Origin: Duganella phyllosphaerae
GTDB taxonomy: Bacteria > Pseudomonadota > Gammaproteobacteria > Burkholderiales > Burkholderiaceae_D
Assembly: GCF_001758785.1 (NCBI RefSeq)
Contig: NZ_LROM01000077.1
Coordinates: forward strand, 1-64,000
Length of the DNA stretch: 64,000 bases
Reading direction: 5' to 3'
The notes beneath the pieces were generated by a model that saw nothing but the letters and a program-made list of their open reading frames with translations, was not told the DNA's origin and ran no database searches. Numbering within the stretch: the stretch's first letter is position 1; each line of letters opens with the position of its first letter. A program made the translations under genes and the position numbers. Shown here piece after piece: positions 1 to 7,779 of the stretch.

Positions 1-267
1 GCCCACAGCGGCGCGGCGGCGCTGGCGGCCGTGCGCGATTGCCTGCCGCAGGTGGCCATCCTCGACATCGGCCTGCCCGATATGGACGGCTACGCACTGG
101 CCGGCGCCATCCGCGCCGAAGCGGGCGGCAGGGCGGTGCGGCTGGTGGCGCTGACCGGCTATGGCCAGAAGGATGACGTGGAACGGGCGTATGCGGCCAG
201 CTTCGACTTGCACTTGACCAAGCCGGCGTCGCTCGAGGATTTGCAGGCGGCGACGACGGTGAGTTAG
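1..267 (+). CDS. Response-regulator receiver domain, C-terminal end (5'-truncated)
   Basis: The reading frame is open from the first base of the window, so the start lies upstream. The visible 88 residues are the second half of a CheY-like receiver domain: the phosphoacceptor aspartate sits in VAILDIGLPDMDG, the conserved Thr/Ser position in LVALTGYG, and the conserved Lys-Pro pair in HLTKPASLEDL. The protein ends just after the domain, which is typical of a C-terminal receiver in a hybrid histidine kinase. The 18.6 kb kinase of this window ends the same way. It could also be a stand-alone receiver; the missing upstream part decides. Confidence 0.85.
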   Translation, partial: AHSGAAALAAVRDCLPQVAILDIGLPDMDGYALAGAIRAEAGGRAVRLVALTGYGQKDDVERAYAASFDLHLTKPASLEDLQAATTVS

Positions 268-279
268 CACGCAGCGCGG

Positions 280-627
280 CTACGGTTGCCGTGGCGCGAA
301 CGGTGCCGGCGCCTGTGCTGCAGGTGACGCGGGGTGGGCGTAAATGGTGATCGGTGCGGATGGTGTCGGCGGTGCTTTTGGGGTGGCGTTGTTGAGTACA
401 AAGGTGATGATGGTGATGCCGGTCACGCCCAGCCCGATGCCCACCCCGACAATCCAGCGGATGGTGTCGTTGGCGCTGCTGTGTATTTCCGCCCGCAGCT
501 CTGCACGTAAATCGGACAGGTCAGCCTTGGTGGCAGTCTCATCGAGGCGCGATTCGATACGCGCCAACCGTTCGCCGGTGACGGCAGCAAATTCTTCCAG
601 CCTGACGTCGCGATGTTCGATGTCCAT
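280..627 (-). CDS. Small membrane-anchored coiled-coil protein, unknown function
   Basis: This is a 115-residue protein of unknown function. Residues about 1-50 are charged with heptad-like spacing (RLARIESRLDETATKADL), suggesting a short coiled coil. One strong hydrophobic segment follows (IVGVGIGLGVTGITIITFVL), then a Pro/Ala-rich tail, so a single-pass membrane protein with a cytoplasmic coiled coil is likely. I chose the ATG at 627. An in-frame GTG at 690 would add 21 residues and sit 12 bases after the stop of the upstream lyase gene, but neither start has a clear Shine-Dalgarno sequence. It may be cotranscribed with the PL11 lyase gene, although nothing suggests a shared function. Confidence 0.6.
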   Translation of the reverse strand: MDIEHRDVRLEEFAAVTGERLARIESRLDETATKADLSDLRAELRAEIHSSANDTIRWIVGVGIGLGVTGITIITFVLNNATPKAPPTPSAPITIYAHPASPAAQAPAPFAPRQP

Positions 628-701
628 CCAGTCATCGTAGAGCGCAGGCTCGCGGTCGTCAAGCAACCTCAAGCCTGCAAAACACGCCACGGATCAAGGA
701 C

Positions 702-2549
702 TTACTGCGCCGTCACTTGCACCGGTTCCTGCGGGAACGAGGTGGCGCCGTTGCCCAGGTAGAAGCTGGGGTGCGGCGGCTGGTTGTAGCCGGCGTTCTG
801 GCCCGCCACCTGGCTGCGGTACTGCGGATTGTGCATCAGCGTGGTAATGCGGGTGCTGGTCGGAATCGCGGTGCTGAACACCAGCAGCGCGGTATTGCTG
901 CTGTTGCGCACCACGATTTCCTCGCGCCAGTCGCCAAACAGGTCGGCCGTCAGCACCGGCGTGGCCTTGGTGCCGTTGTTGGTCGCACCGCCGTAGGCGC
1001 CCAGGTCGAGCAGGTTGTTCATGCTGGACGTGGCCGGATTCCACTTTTGCACGATGGTGCTGCCCAGCGGCTCGCGCAGCAGGTCGCCGTCCCACCACAC
1101 GCCGAAGTTCATCGACCCGGGCGCGCTGGTGCTCAATTGCGTGCCGGTGACCGTGCGCAGGCCGCCACGGCTGGCCCAGCATTCGGCGCCGGCGTGGTTG
1201 GGGTCGATGTCGAAGCACACGCCGCGGCCGACGTCGGTGTTCGAGCCGCTGGCGCCCCAGAGCAGCGCGCCGGTGGCGGCATCGTGCATGCCGGACCCAT
1301 TGGCACCGTAGCTGCCCGGGCTTTCGTGGACCATGTAGATTTGCTGGCCGCTGCGGTTCGGGTCGAATTTGCCGAAGTGCAGGGCGTCGCCGTGGCCCAG
1401 GCCGGTGGCGTACAGCAGCTGGCCGTTGCTGCCGATGGTGGCCGCGCCATACACGATGTCGTCCTTGCCGTCGCCATCGGCATCGCCGGTGGCAAACCAG
1501 TGCGCGCCCTGGCCGCGCGCGGCGCTGCCGGCCGCGTCGGTGTCGAACACCCAGCGGCTGGTGAGATTGCCGTTACGCCAGTCCCACGCTGCAATCACGG
1601 CGCGCGTGTAGTAGCCGCGCGAAAACACCGCGCTCGGGCGGGCGCCGTCGAGGTTGGCGACGCCGCCGAGGAAGCGGTCCACCCGGTTGCCATAGCTGTC
1701 GCCCCAGCTCGAGACGGTGCCGCGCGCCGGCAGGTAGTTGACGGTTTTCATGGCGGCGCCGGTCTGGCCATTGAACACGGTGAGGAATTCCGGTCCGGTC
1801 AGGATGTAGCCGGCGCTGGAGCGGTAGTCGGCGCTGGCCGAACCGATGGTCGTGCCCTGGCCGTCGACGGTGCCGTCAGCGGTCTTGGCCATCACCTCGG
1901 CCTTGCCGTCGCCGTCGAAATCGTAGGCCAGGAAGGTGGTGTAGTGGGCGCCGGCGCGGATATTCTTGCCCAGGTTGATGCGCCACAGGCGCGTGCCGTC
2001 GAGTTGATACGCATCGAGGTAGGTGTTGCCGGTGTAGCCCGACTGCGAATTGTCCTTGGCATTGGTCGGCTGCCACTTGACGACGATCTCGTAGGTGCCG
2101 TCGCCGTCGAGGTCGGCCGGTGAACCGTCGTTGAGCTCGTAGGTGTAGGCGACGCCGTCGGGCGTGGTGCCGCCGGCCGGCGCCTGCACCGGGATCGATC
2201 TATACGGCTGGGCCCAGGTGACGCCGGCGCCGAACTGCGAGGCGGCCTGCTCGACGCCGCCCACCACCGCGCGCACCGCGTACTGGTTGCCGGCGTTGCC
2301 CACGCTGTCGCTGAAATTGAGCGCGTTGAGCGGCGTGGCCGTGATCTTGATGCCGTCGCGATAGACATTGAAGGTGGTGCCGGCGGCGTCGGTGGCCAGC
2401 TGGCGCCAGCTGACGAACACGCCGTTGCCGGAGGCAATGGCGACGGCGCCGCGATTGAGCCGTTCGATCTGCTTGTTGGCGGCTGGCGCCGTGCCGGCTG
2501 CCAGCGTGGCGACCAGGATGGATACCGCCGAGGCGATGCGTAAGTTCAT
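702..2549 (-). CDS. Secreted rhamnogalacturonan lyase, polysaccharide lyase family 11
   Basis: This 615-residue enzyme is predicted to cleave the rhamnogalacturonan-I backbone of pectin by beta-elimination outside the cytoplasm. An N-terminal signal peptide ends near Ala23 (AGTAPA). An Ig-like region (VFVSWRQLATD, NVYRDGIKI) follows, then the eight-bladed propeller typical of PL11 (YesW/YesX), with repeated acidic calcium-type motifs such as DLDGDGTYEIVVKW, DFDGDGKAEVMAKT and DADGDGKDDIVYG. Length matches the family. The start is supported by GGAGA eight bases before the ATG. No other pectin genes are adjacent, so it appears to be an isolated degradative gene; the GH2 enzyme at 7.8 kb could act on related plant polymers, which is inference only. 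Confidence 0.9.
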   Translation of the reverse strand: MNLRIASAVSILVATLAAGTAPAANKQIERLNRGAVAIASGNGVFVSWRQLATDAAGTTFNVYRDGIKITATPLNALNFSDSVGNAGNQYAVRAVVGGVEQAASQFGAGVTWAQPYRSIPVQAPAGGTTPDGVAYTYELNDGSPADLDGDGTYEIVVKWQPTNAKDNSQSGYTGNTYLDAYQLDGTRLWRINLGKNIRAGAHYTTFLAYDFDGDGKAEVMAKTADGTVDGQGTTIGSASADYRSSAGYILTGPEFLTVFNGQTGAAMKTVNYLPARGTVSSWGDSYGNRVDRFLGGVANLDGARPSAVFSRGYYTRAVIAAWDWRNGNLTSRWVFDTDAAGSAARGQGAHWFATGDADGDGKDDIVYGAATIGSNGQLLYATGLGHGDALHFGKFDPNRSGQQIYMVHESPGSYGANGSGMHDAATGALLWGASGSNTDVGRGVCFDIDPNHAGAECWASRGGLRTVTGTQLSTSAPGSMNFGVWWDGDLLREPLGSTIVQKWNPATSSMNNLLDLGAYGGATNNGTKATPVLTADLFGDWREEIVVRNSSNTALLVFSTAIPTSTRITTLMHNPQYRSQVAGQNAGYNQPPHPSFYLGNGATSFPQEPVQVTAQ

Positions 2550-2733
2550 GGGTTTGTCTCCATTTGGAATATGGTTATGGGCCCGTGTCGCGGGCCCGAC
2601 TACGGTACCTCAGGGAAAATGCAAGTCACCATCGCAAACCGCCCTAGAGCTTAATAGTCAACTTGTCGAGCAATGTTGTTGTTTTTTGCTGCTGGCTGTG
2701 CGTGGTATCATCGGCGTCCGCCTCCTGTTTTTG

Positions 2734-2931
2734 ATGAATTCCATGTCCTCCCAGAAGCTAACCAAGATCCTCATCCTCGCCGCCATGGCTGCCGTGGCGC
2801 TGTCCGTCGTCGGCTACGTGTTCGTGGTGGTGGCGGACTACACCGACTGCCAACGGATCGAAGCAGCCGAGCTGAAAAAAGGCAAAAAGGTGTCGTGCCG
2901 CGACGTCAAGGCGGGCATGGCAGCCGAATAA
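2734..2931 (+). CDS. Tiny single-pass membrane protein, unknown function
   Basis: This 65-residue ORF starts at ATG 2734; a second in-frame ATG lies at 2743. It has one hydrophobic segment at residues about 10-34 (ILILAAMAAVALSVVGYVFV). A short polar C-terminal domain follows with two cysteines (YTDCQRIEA and VSCRDVKAG) that could form a disulfide if exported. Codon use matches the neighbours, which favours a real gene. No convincing ribosome-binding site is visible. It sits between the divergent PL11 lyase and the molybdoenzyme operon. Confidence 0.55.
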   Translation: MNSMSSQKLTKILILAAMAAVALSVVGYVFVVVADYTDCQRIEAAELKKGKKVSCRDVKAGMAAE

Positions 2932-3026
2932 TTCGGTGCGCATCGGGACAGTGTTAGTTGTCCCACAAAGCGTGGCAGCGTGCGCGGCTACAGTGGTGAC
3001 ACTCCATCATCATTGCAAAGTCCGCC

Positions 3027-3581
3027 ATGAACGCTCCCGAAACAATTGCGCCCCCGCGCGCTGCCGTGCAAACGTATCCGCTCACCCTCAACATCAACGG
3101 CCGTGAGCACGACTTCCGCGTCGAAGCCTGGGTCACGCTGCTGGACTTGCTGCGTGAACATGCAGGCCTGACCGGCTCCAAGAAGGGCTGCGACCACGGC
3201 CAGTGCGGCGCCTGCACCGTGCTGGTCGGTGGGCGTCGCATCAACTCTTGCCTCACGCTGGCCGTGATGCAAAACGGCAAGGAGGTCACCACGGTCGAAG
3301 GCCTGGCCGACGGTAACCAACTGCATCCGGTGCAACAGGCGTTCATCGACAACGACGCCTTCCAGTGCGGCTATTGCACGTCGGGCCAGCTATGTTCGGC
3401 CGTGGGCCTGATGAACGAAGGCAATGCCTGCACCGCCGGCCAGGTACGCGAGCTGATGAGCGGCAACGTCTGCCGCTGCGGTGCCTACCCCGGCATCGTG
3501 GCGGCCGTCACCGAGGTGATGGGCATACCGGGCCACGACGACCCGGCGCGTCCATTCCAGCCTGGCACGGTGCCGGCATGA
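3027..3581 (+). CDS. 2Fe-2S subunit of a PaoABC/xanthine-dehydrogenase-type oxidoreductase
   Basis: This 184-residue electron-transfer subunit carries two [2Fe-2S] clusters. The N-terminal ferredoxin fold has the cysteine set GCDHGQCGACTVL and NSCL. The C-terminal helical domain has QCGYCTSGQ and GNVCRCGAYPG. It passes electrons from the molybdenum site of the third subunit to FAD in the second. E. coli PaoA is exported with a Tat signal, but this protein has no twin arginine and begins only about 17 residues before the ferredoxin fold, so the complex is probably cytoplasmic. The stop overlaps the start of the FAD subunit gene (ATGA). Confidence 0.92.
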   Translation: MNAPETIAPPRAAVQTYPLTLNINGREHDFRVEAWVTLLDLLREHAGLTGSKKGCDHGQCGACTVLVGGRRINSCLTLAVMQNGKEVTTVEGLADGNQLHPVQQAFIDNDAFQCGYCTSGQLCSAVGLMNEGNACTAGQVRELMSGNVCRCGAYPGIVAAVTEVMGIPGHDDPARPFQPGTVPA

Positions 3582-4627
3582 ACCCGGTCACCTACGTGGC
3601 GCCGCTGGACGTGAGCGGCGCGCTGTCCCATCTTTACGCGGGTGTGGATGCCAACGCCGCGCCGTCCAAGGTCATCGCTGGCGGCACCAACCTGCTCGAC
3701 CTGATGAAGGAGCGCGTGATGGGACCGCAGCAGCTGGTCGACATCAATGCGCTGCCGCTGGACCAGATCACGGCTGCACCCGATGGTGGCTTGCGCCTGG
3801 GCGCCATCGCCCGCAACGCCGATACCGCCTACCACCCGCTGGTGCGCGCACAGTACCCGGTCTTGACCGCCGCCATCCTGGCCGGCGCCTCGCCGCAGAT
3901 CCGCAACATGGCCAGCAATGGCGGCAACCTGCTGCAACGCACGCGCTGCCACTATTTTTACGACGCCACCACGCCGTGCAACAAGCGGGCGCCGGGTACC
4001 GGCTGCTCGGCCATCGGCGGCCTCACGCGCCAGCACGCTATCCTGGGCGCCAGCGCGCAGTGCATCGCCACCCATCCGTCCGACATGTGCGTGGCACTCG
4101 CTGCGCTCGACGCGGTGGTGTGCGTGCGCTCCAGCGCCGGCGAGCGGCGCATCGACTTTGCCGACTTCCACCGCCTGCCTGGCGAACAGCCCGAGCGCGA
4201 CACGGTCCTGGCCGCCGGCGATTTGATCACCCATATCGACCTGCCGCCGGCAGCGCAGTTCGTGCGCCACTCGGCCTACCTGAAATTCCGCGACCGCGCC
4301 TCGTATGCGTTCGCGCTGGTGTCGGTGGCGGCCATGCTCGATGTCGGGGAGGACGGCAAGGTACGCGACGCCCGCATCGCGCTGGGCAGCGTGGCCCACA
4401 AACCTTGGCGCGTGCCGGCCGCCGAAGCGGTCCTCATCGGCCGCCAGGTCGATGAAACCGCGTTTGCCGAAGCGGCCGACGTGCTGCTGGCCGGCGCCCA
4501 AGGGCAAGGCCAGAACGATTTCAAGGTGACCATGGCGCGCCGCGCCGTGATCCGCGCCCTGACCCAGGCGGTCGAGGGCACCCACGACAACACCACAGAA
4601 CTGACCGAAAACGAGGCACCAGTATGA
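3578..4627 (+). CDS. FAD subunit with 4Fe-4S motif, PaoB-like
   Basis: This 349-residue subunit belongs to the FAD-binding CO-dehydrogenase/xanthine-dehydrogenase medium-subunit family. The flavin-binding signatures VIAGGTNLLDLM and ASPQIRNMASNGGNLLQRTRC are present. A cysteine-rich insert follows (RCHYFYDA, PCNKRAPGTGCSA, AQCIATHPSDMC), which in PaoB binds an extra [4Fe-4S] cluster absent from classical xanthine dehydrogenases. The C-terminal domain completes the fold. The gene starts at ATG 3578, overlapping the preceding stop, and ends by overlapping the next start, so all three subunits appear translationally coupled. This indicates an aldehyde oxidoreductase of the PaoABC type rather than a true xanthine dehydrogenase. 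Confidence 0.92.
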   Translation: MNPVTYVAPLDVSGALSHLYAGVDANAAPSKVIAGGTNLLDLMKERVMGPQQLVDINALPLDQITAAPDGGLRLGAIARNADTAYHPLVRAQYPVLTAAILAGASPQIRNMASNGGNLLQRTRCHYFYDATTPCNKRAPGTGCSAIGGLTRQHAILGASAQCIATHPSDMCVALAALDAVVCVRSSAGERRIDFADFHRLPGEQPERDTVLAAGDLITHIDLPPAAQFVRHSAYLKFRDRASYAFALVSVAAMLDVGEDGKVRDARIALGSVAHKPWRVPAAEAVLIGRQVDETAFAEAADVLLAGAQGQGQNDFKVTMARRAVIRALTQAVEGTHDNTTELTENEAPV

Positions 4628-6921
4628 CCGTATTGATCCAGGCATTGCGCACCCCGAGTGCGGACCCCGGCACCGGCCAGGTGCGCATCGGCGACGCCGT
4701 CTCGCGCGTGGACGGCCGCGACAAGGTAACCGGCCAGGCGCGCTACGCCGCTGAATACACGCCAGATGCTGGCGCCAGCGAGGCTGGTCTGCTGTACGGC
4801 GTGGTGGTGAGCGGCGCCATCGCCAAGGGCCATATCAGGGCCCTCCACACCGAGGCGGCCATGGCGGTGCCCGGCGTGGTGGACGTGATCTGGCACGAGA
4901 ACCGCCCCAAGATCCGTTCATTCGATATTTTTTACAAGGACATGACCGCGCCCGGCGGCTCGCCCTATCGTCCGCTGTACAACAACGAAGTGCACTACAG
5001 CGGCCAGCCGGTGGCGCTGGTGGTGGCCGACACCTTCGAGGCCGCGCGCCATGCGGCGGCGCTGGTACGGGTCGAGTACGACGTGCAACCGCATGAGACG
5101 TATTTGCTCGAACACCAGGGCCGCGCCCACAAGCCGAGCCGCCTGAAGGCCGGCTACACGCCGCCGCCAGACGTCAAGGGCCATCCCGATGAAGTGTGGG
5201 ACAAGGCCGCCGTAAAAATTGAAGCTTCGTACTACAGCGGCGTGGAACACCACAACCCGCTCGAGATGTTCGCCACCACCGTCATCCACGGCGCCGATGG
5301 CCACCTGACGATTTACGATAAAACCCAAAGTTCGCAGAACAGCCGCTGGTACGTCTCGCACGTGTTCGGGCTGTCGAAAGACAAGGTCACCGTGCGCAAC
5401 CCCTACGTTGGCGGCGCCTTCGGCTCCGGCCTGCGCCCGCAGTACCAGTTGCCGCTGGCGGTGATGGCTGCGCTCAAGCTCGAGCGCTCGGTGCGGGTGG
5501 TGCTCACGCGCCAGCAGATGTTTACCTTCGGCCACCGTCCGGAAACCCAGCAGCGCCTCAAGCTCTCGGCCGATGCCGACGGCACGCTGACCTCCATCGT
5601 CCACGAAGCGGTGGCCGAAACCTCGCGCTACGAGGACTACGTGGAAGTCGTGGTCAACTGGTCGGGCGAACTGTATGCGTGCGAGCATATCCGCCTCGGT
5701 TACAAGATCGTCGATCTCGACCACGCCAGCCCGATGGACATGCGCGCACCAGGTGCCGCCCACGGCGTGCATGCGCTGGAAGTGGCGATGGACGAATTGT
5801 CGTACGCGCTCAAGATGGACCCGCTGGCGCTGCGCCTGAAAAACTACGCCGAGATCGATCCGTCCCACGGCCTGCCGTATTCCACCAAGGAGCTGCGCGA
5901 ATGCTACCTGCAAGGCGCGCAGCGCTTCGGCTGGGACCAGCGGCCCCTGGAGCCTGGCTCCATGCGCGAGGGGCGCGAGTTGATCGGCTGGGGCATGGCC
6001 ACCGGCATGTGGGACGCCATGCAGATGTTCGCCCGCGCCAGCGCCGTGCTGCACGCGGACGGCAGCCTGGTGGTCAGCAGCGCCGCATCCGACATCGGCA
6101 CCGGCACCTATACCGCGATGTGCATCATCGCCGCCGAGGCCTTGGGCCTGCCGCTGGAAAAAGTGCGCTTCCAGCTCGGCGACTCCACCTTGCCGGTGGC
6201 GCCGATCGAGGGCGGCTCCTCGCACGTTGCCACGGTGGGTTCGGCGGTGGCGGGCGTGTGCGAAAAACTGCAGAAAACCGTGTTCAAGCGCGCCAGGGAA
6301 ATGGCCGGTTCGCCGCTGGCCACCGCGCGCCTGGCCGACGTCGAGTTTGTCGACGGCGTGGTCCGGTTGCGCAACATCCCCGGCACCAGCGTACCGCTCA
6401 CGCAAATCCTGGCCGGCATCGAGCAGCCGCTCGAGGAAAAATACCTGATGCTCCCGAATATGCTCAAGCAGATGAAATTCCAGCGCGCCACCCACTCGGC
6501 GGTGTTCGTCGAAGTGCGCGTCGATCCCGAATTCGGCACCGTGCGCGTGACGCGGGTGGTGAGCGCGGTGGCGGCGGGGCGCATCATCAACGCCAAGACT
6601 GCGCGCAGCCAGATCATCGGCGGGGTGGTATGGGGCATCGGCCAGGCGCTGCACGAGGAGACCCACTGCGACCACCGGCTGGGCCGCTTCATGAACCACA
6701 ACCTGTCCGAGTACCACGTCTCGGTCAACGCCGACATCCACGACATCGACGTCATCTTCGTGAAAGAAGACGACCGCATCGTCAGCCGCATCGGCGCCAA
6801 GGGGGTAGGGGAGATCGGCCAGGTGGGCGTGGCGGCGGCCGTGTGCAATGCCATCTACCATGCGACCGGGCAGCGCGTGCGCAGTACGCCGATGACGCCG
6901 GAGAAGGTGATGCGCGGGTAA
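4624..6921 (+). CDS. Molybdenum-cofactor catalytic subunit, PaoC-like
   Basis: This 765-residue large subunit holds the molybdenum (MCD) cofactor and the active site for hydroxylating aldehydes or related substrates. The a/b hammerhead domain lies at about residues 20-140 (DAVSRVDGRDKVTGQARY). Cofactor-binding loops include VGGAFGSGLRPQ and DMRAPGAAHG, and the catalytic glutamate is in KGVGEIGQVG (Glu730, 35 residues from the end, as expected for this family). The start overlaps the previous stop as ATGA. No XdhC/PaoD-type cofactor-insertion chaperone gene lies within this window, so that function must be encoded elsewhere. The true substrate cannot be read from sequence. Confidence 0.92.
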   Translation: MTVLIQALRTPSADPGTGQVRIGDAVSRVDGRDKVTGQARYAAEYTPDAGASEAGLLYGVVVSGAIAKGHIRALHTEAAMAVPGVVDVIWHENRPKIRSFDIFYKDMTAPGGSPYRPLYNNEVHYSGQPVALVVADTFEAARHAAALVRVEYDVQPHETYLLEHQGRAHKPSRLKAGYTPPPDVKGHPDEVWDKAAVKIEASYYSGVEHHNPLEMFATTVIHGADGHLTIYDKTQSSQNSRWYVSHVFGLSKDKVTVRNPYVGGAFGSGLRPQYQLPLAVMAALKLERSVRVVLTRQQMFTFGHRPETQQRLKLSADADGTLTSIVHEAVAETSRYEDYVEVVVNWSGELYACEHIRLGYKIVDLDHASPMDMRAPGAAHGVHALEVAMDELSYALKMDPLALRLKNYAEIDPSHGLPYSTKELRECYLQGAQRFGWDQRPLEPGSMREGRELIGWGMATGMWDAMQMFARASAVLHADGSLVVSSAASDIGTGTYTAMCIIAAEALGLPLEKVRFQLGDSTLPVAPIEGGSSHVATVGSAVAGVCEKLQKTVFKRAREMAGSPLATARLADVEFVDGVVRLRNIPGTSVPLTQILAGIEQPLEEKYLMLPNMLKQMKFQRATHSAVFVEVRVDPEFGTVRVTRVVSAVAAGRIINAKTARSQIIGGVVWGIGQALHEETHCDHRLGRFMNHNLSEYHVSVNADIHDIDVIFVKEDDRIVSRIGAKGVGEIGQVGVAAAVCNAIYHATGQRVRSTPMTPEKVMRG

Positions 6922-6941
6922 GAAGCCGGCTAAATTCGGAC

Positions 6942-6947
6942 TATAAT
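6942..6947 (+). promoter_or_regulatory. Perfect -10 hexamer ahead of the toxin-antitoxin pair
   Basis: A consensus TATAAT lies 35 bases before the antitoxin start. It is flanked by two GCCGGC copies (6925-6930 and 6950-6955), giving a symmetric arrangement over the promoter like that bound by autoregulating Phd/YefM antitoxins. No clear -35 element is visible. AGGAG at 6971-6975 is the ribosome-binding site. Confidence 0.5.
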
Positions 6948-6981
6948 AGGCCGGCAGACCCACGCCAACCAGGAGCCGACC

Positions 6982-7248
6982 ATGAGCCTTGCCACCAGTA
7001 TCAAGCCGATTTCGTACTTGAAATCCAATGCGGCCGACATCGTGAAGGAGTTTGCGACCAACCCCGAAACGCTCATCATCACTCAAAATGGTGAGGCGAA
7101 AATGGTTGTCATGGACATTCACGAGTACGAGAAGCAGCAAGAGACACTGGCTTTGCTCAAGTTGATTGCTCTCGGCCGTAAAGAGTTTGAACAAGGCCGC
7201 TATCAGGACGCGCAGTCATTCTTCGAAGAGATGGATAACGAAGAATGA
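6982..7248 (+). CDS. Type II antitoxin, Phd/YefM family
   Basis: This 88-residue protein has the Phd/YefM fold: an N-terminal DNA-binding part (IKPISYLKSNAADIVKEF), the strand motif ETLIITQNGEAKMVVMDIH, and an acidic, probably disordered C-terminus (FFEEMDNEE) that would wrap the toxin. It should neutralise the RelE-like protein encoded directly downstream and repress their shared promoter. AGGAG precedes the ATG by six bases. The stop overlaps the toxin start (ATGA). The pair is visibly AT-richer than its neighbours, consistent with horizontal acquisition. Confidence 0.9.
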   Translation: MSLATSIKPISYLKSNAADIVKEFATNPETLIITQNGEAKMVVMDIHEYEKQQETLALLKLIALGRKEFEQGRYQDAQSFFEEMDNEE

Positions 7249-7574
7249 AAACGAGGAAGGTTATCGTCCTCGATGTCGCCAGAGCAGACTTCAGAAAAAT
7301 TAAGCGCCATGTCAAAAGGGATTTCGGCGACCTGGTCTGGGACGAAGTCAATGCGGAGTTCAAAGAGTCGATCAGGAAAATTGGACTGAACGCTGAAGGC
7401 GGCAAAAACTTTACCGAACTTGAGGGCGTGGGCGGGGAGAACTTCAGAATGCGTTTGGTAAGACAGACCAAGGTCGTCTATGAGTTTGATGATGAGAAGG
7501 TACTGGTTCACATGTTTATACACAGCAATATGGACTTCAGATCACATCTCTTTCAGCGACTCTTCGATATATAA
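7245..7574 (+). CDS. Type II toxin, RelE/ParE superfamily
   Basis: This 109-residue protein matches the RelE/ParE toxin fold: an N-terminal strand and helix pair (VIVLDVARADFRKIKRHV) and a core ending in GENFRMRLVRQTKVVYEF followed by a hydrophobic strand (VLVHMFIHSN). RelE members cut mRNA at the ribosome and ParE members poison gyrase; sequence alone does not separate these here. The basic and tyrosine residues in the C-terminal half favour an mRNA interferase only weakly. It overlaps the antitoxin gene by four bases. Confidence 0.85.
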   Translation: MKTRKVIVLDVARADFRKIKRHVKRDFGDLVWDEVNAEFKESIRKIGLNAEGGKNFTELEGVGGENFRMRLVRQTKVVYEFDDEKVLVHMFIHSNMDFRSHLFQRLFDI

Positions 7575-7613
7575 AGGGGAATGCGGGATGCCTCCCGTTA
7601 CCCGGTATGGTGT

Positions 7614-7657
7614 GCGTATAACAAAGTTCTCTCTACCCATGAATAATTTGTATACGC
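7614..7657. repeat. Imperfect inverted repeat, candidate operator before the GH2 gene
   Basis: GCGTATAACAAA at 7614-7625 is mirrored by TTTGTATACGC at 7647-7657, with one unpaired A. It lies 120-165 bases upstream of the GH2 start in an AT-richer stretch, a plausible regulator site for a carbohydrate enzyme. No matching regulator gene is adjacent. Confidence 0.35.
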
Positions 7658-7704
7658 CCCGCGCCCCAAATCAATACTCGATATACTGCGCCGTGATAAC
7701 TGGA

Positions 7705-7725
7705 CCGGGCGCCACTGGCGCCCGG
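7705..7725. repeat. Strong GC hairpin between the toxin and GH2 genes
   Basis: Nine-base arms CCGGGCGCC (7705-7713) and GGCGCCCGG (7717-7725) surround a three-base loop. There is no T-run after it, so it is not a standard intrinsic terminator. It could stop leaky readthrough or shape the GH2 leader RNA. Confidence 0.45.
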
Positions 7726-7779
7726 CCGCAGCTTGTCCGATCCTAGTTATGCGGTATTTTTTTGGGAGTTCCAGGCACT

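Noticed and set aside
717..2123. A 468-codon open frame antisense to the PL11 lyase
   Set aside because: Composition is typical of a shadow frame, and the opposite strand holds a complete enzyme with signal peptide.
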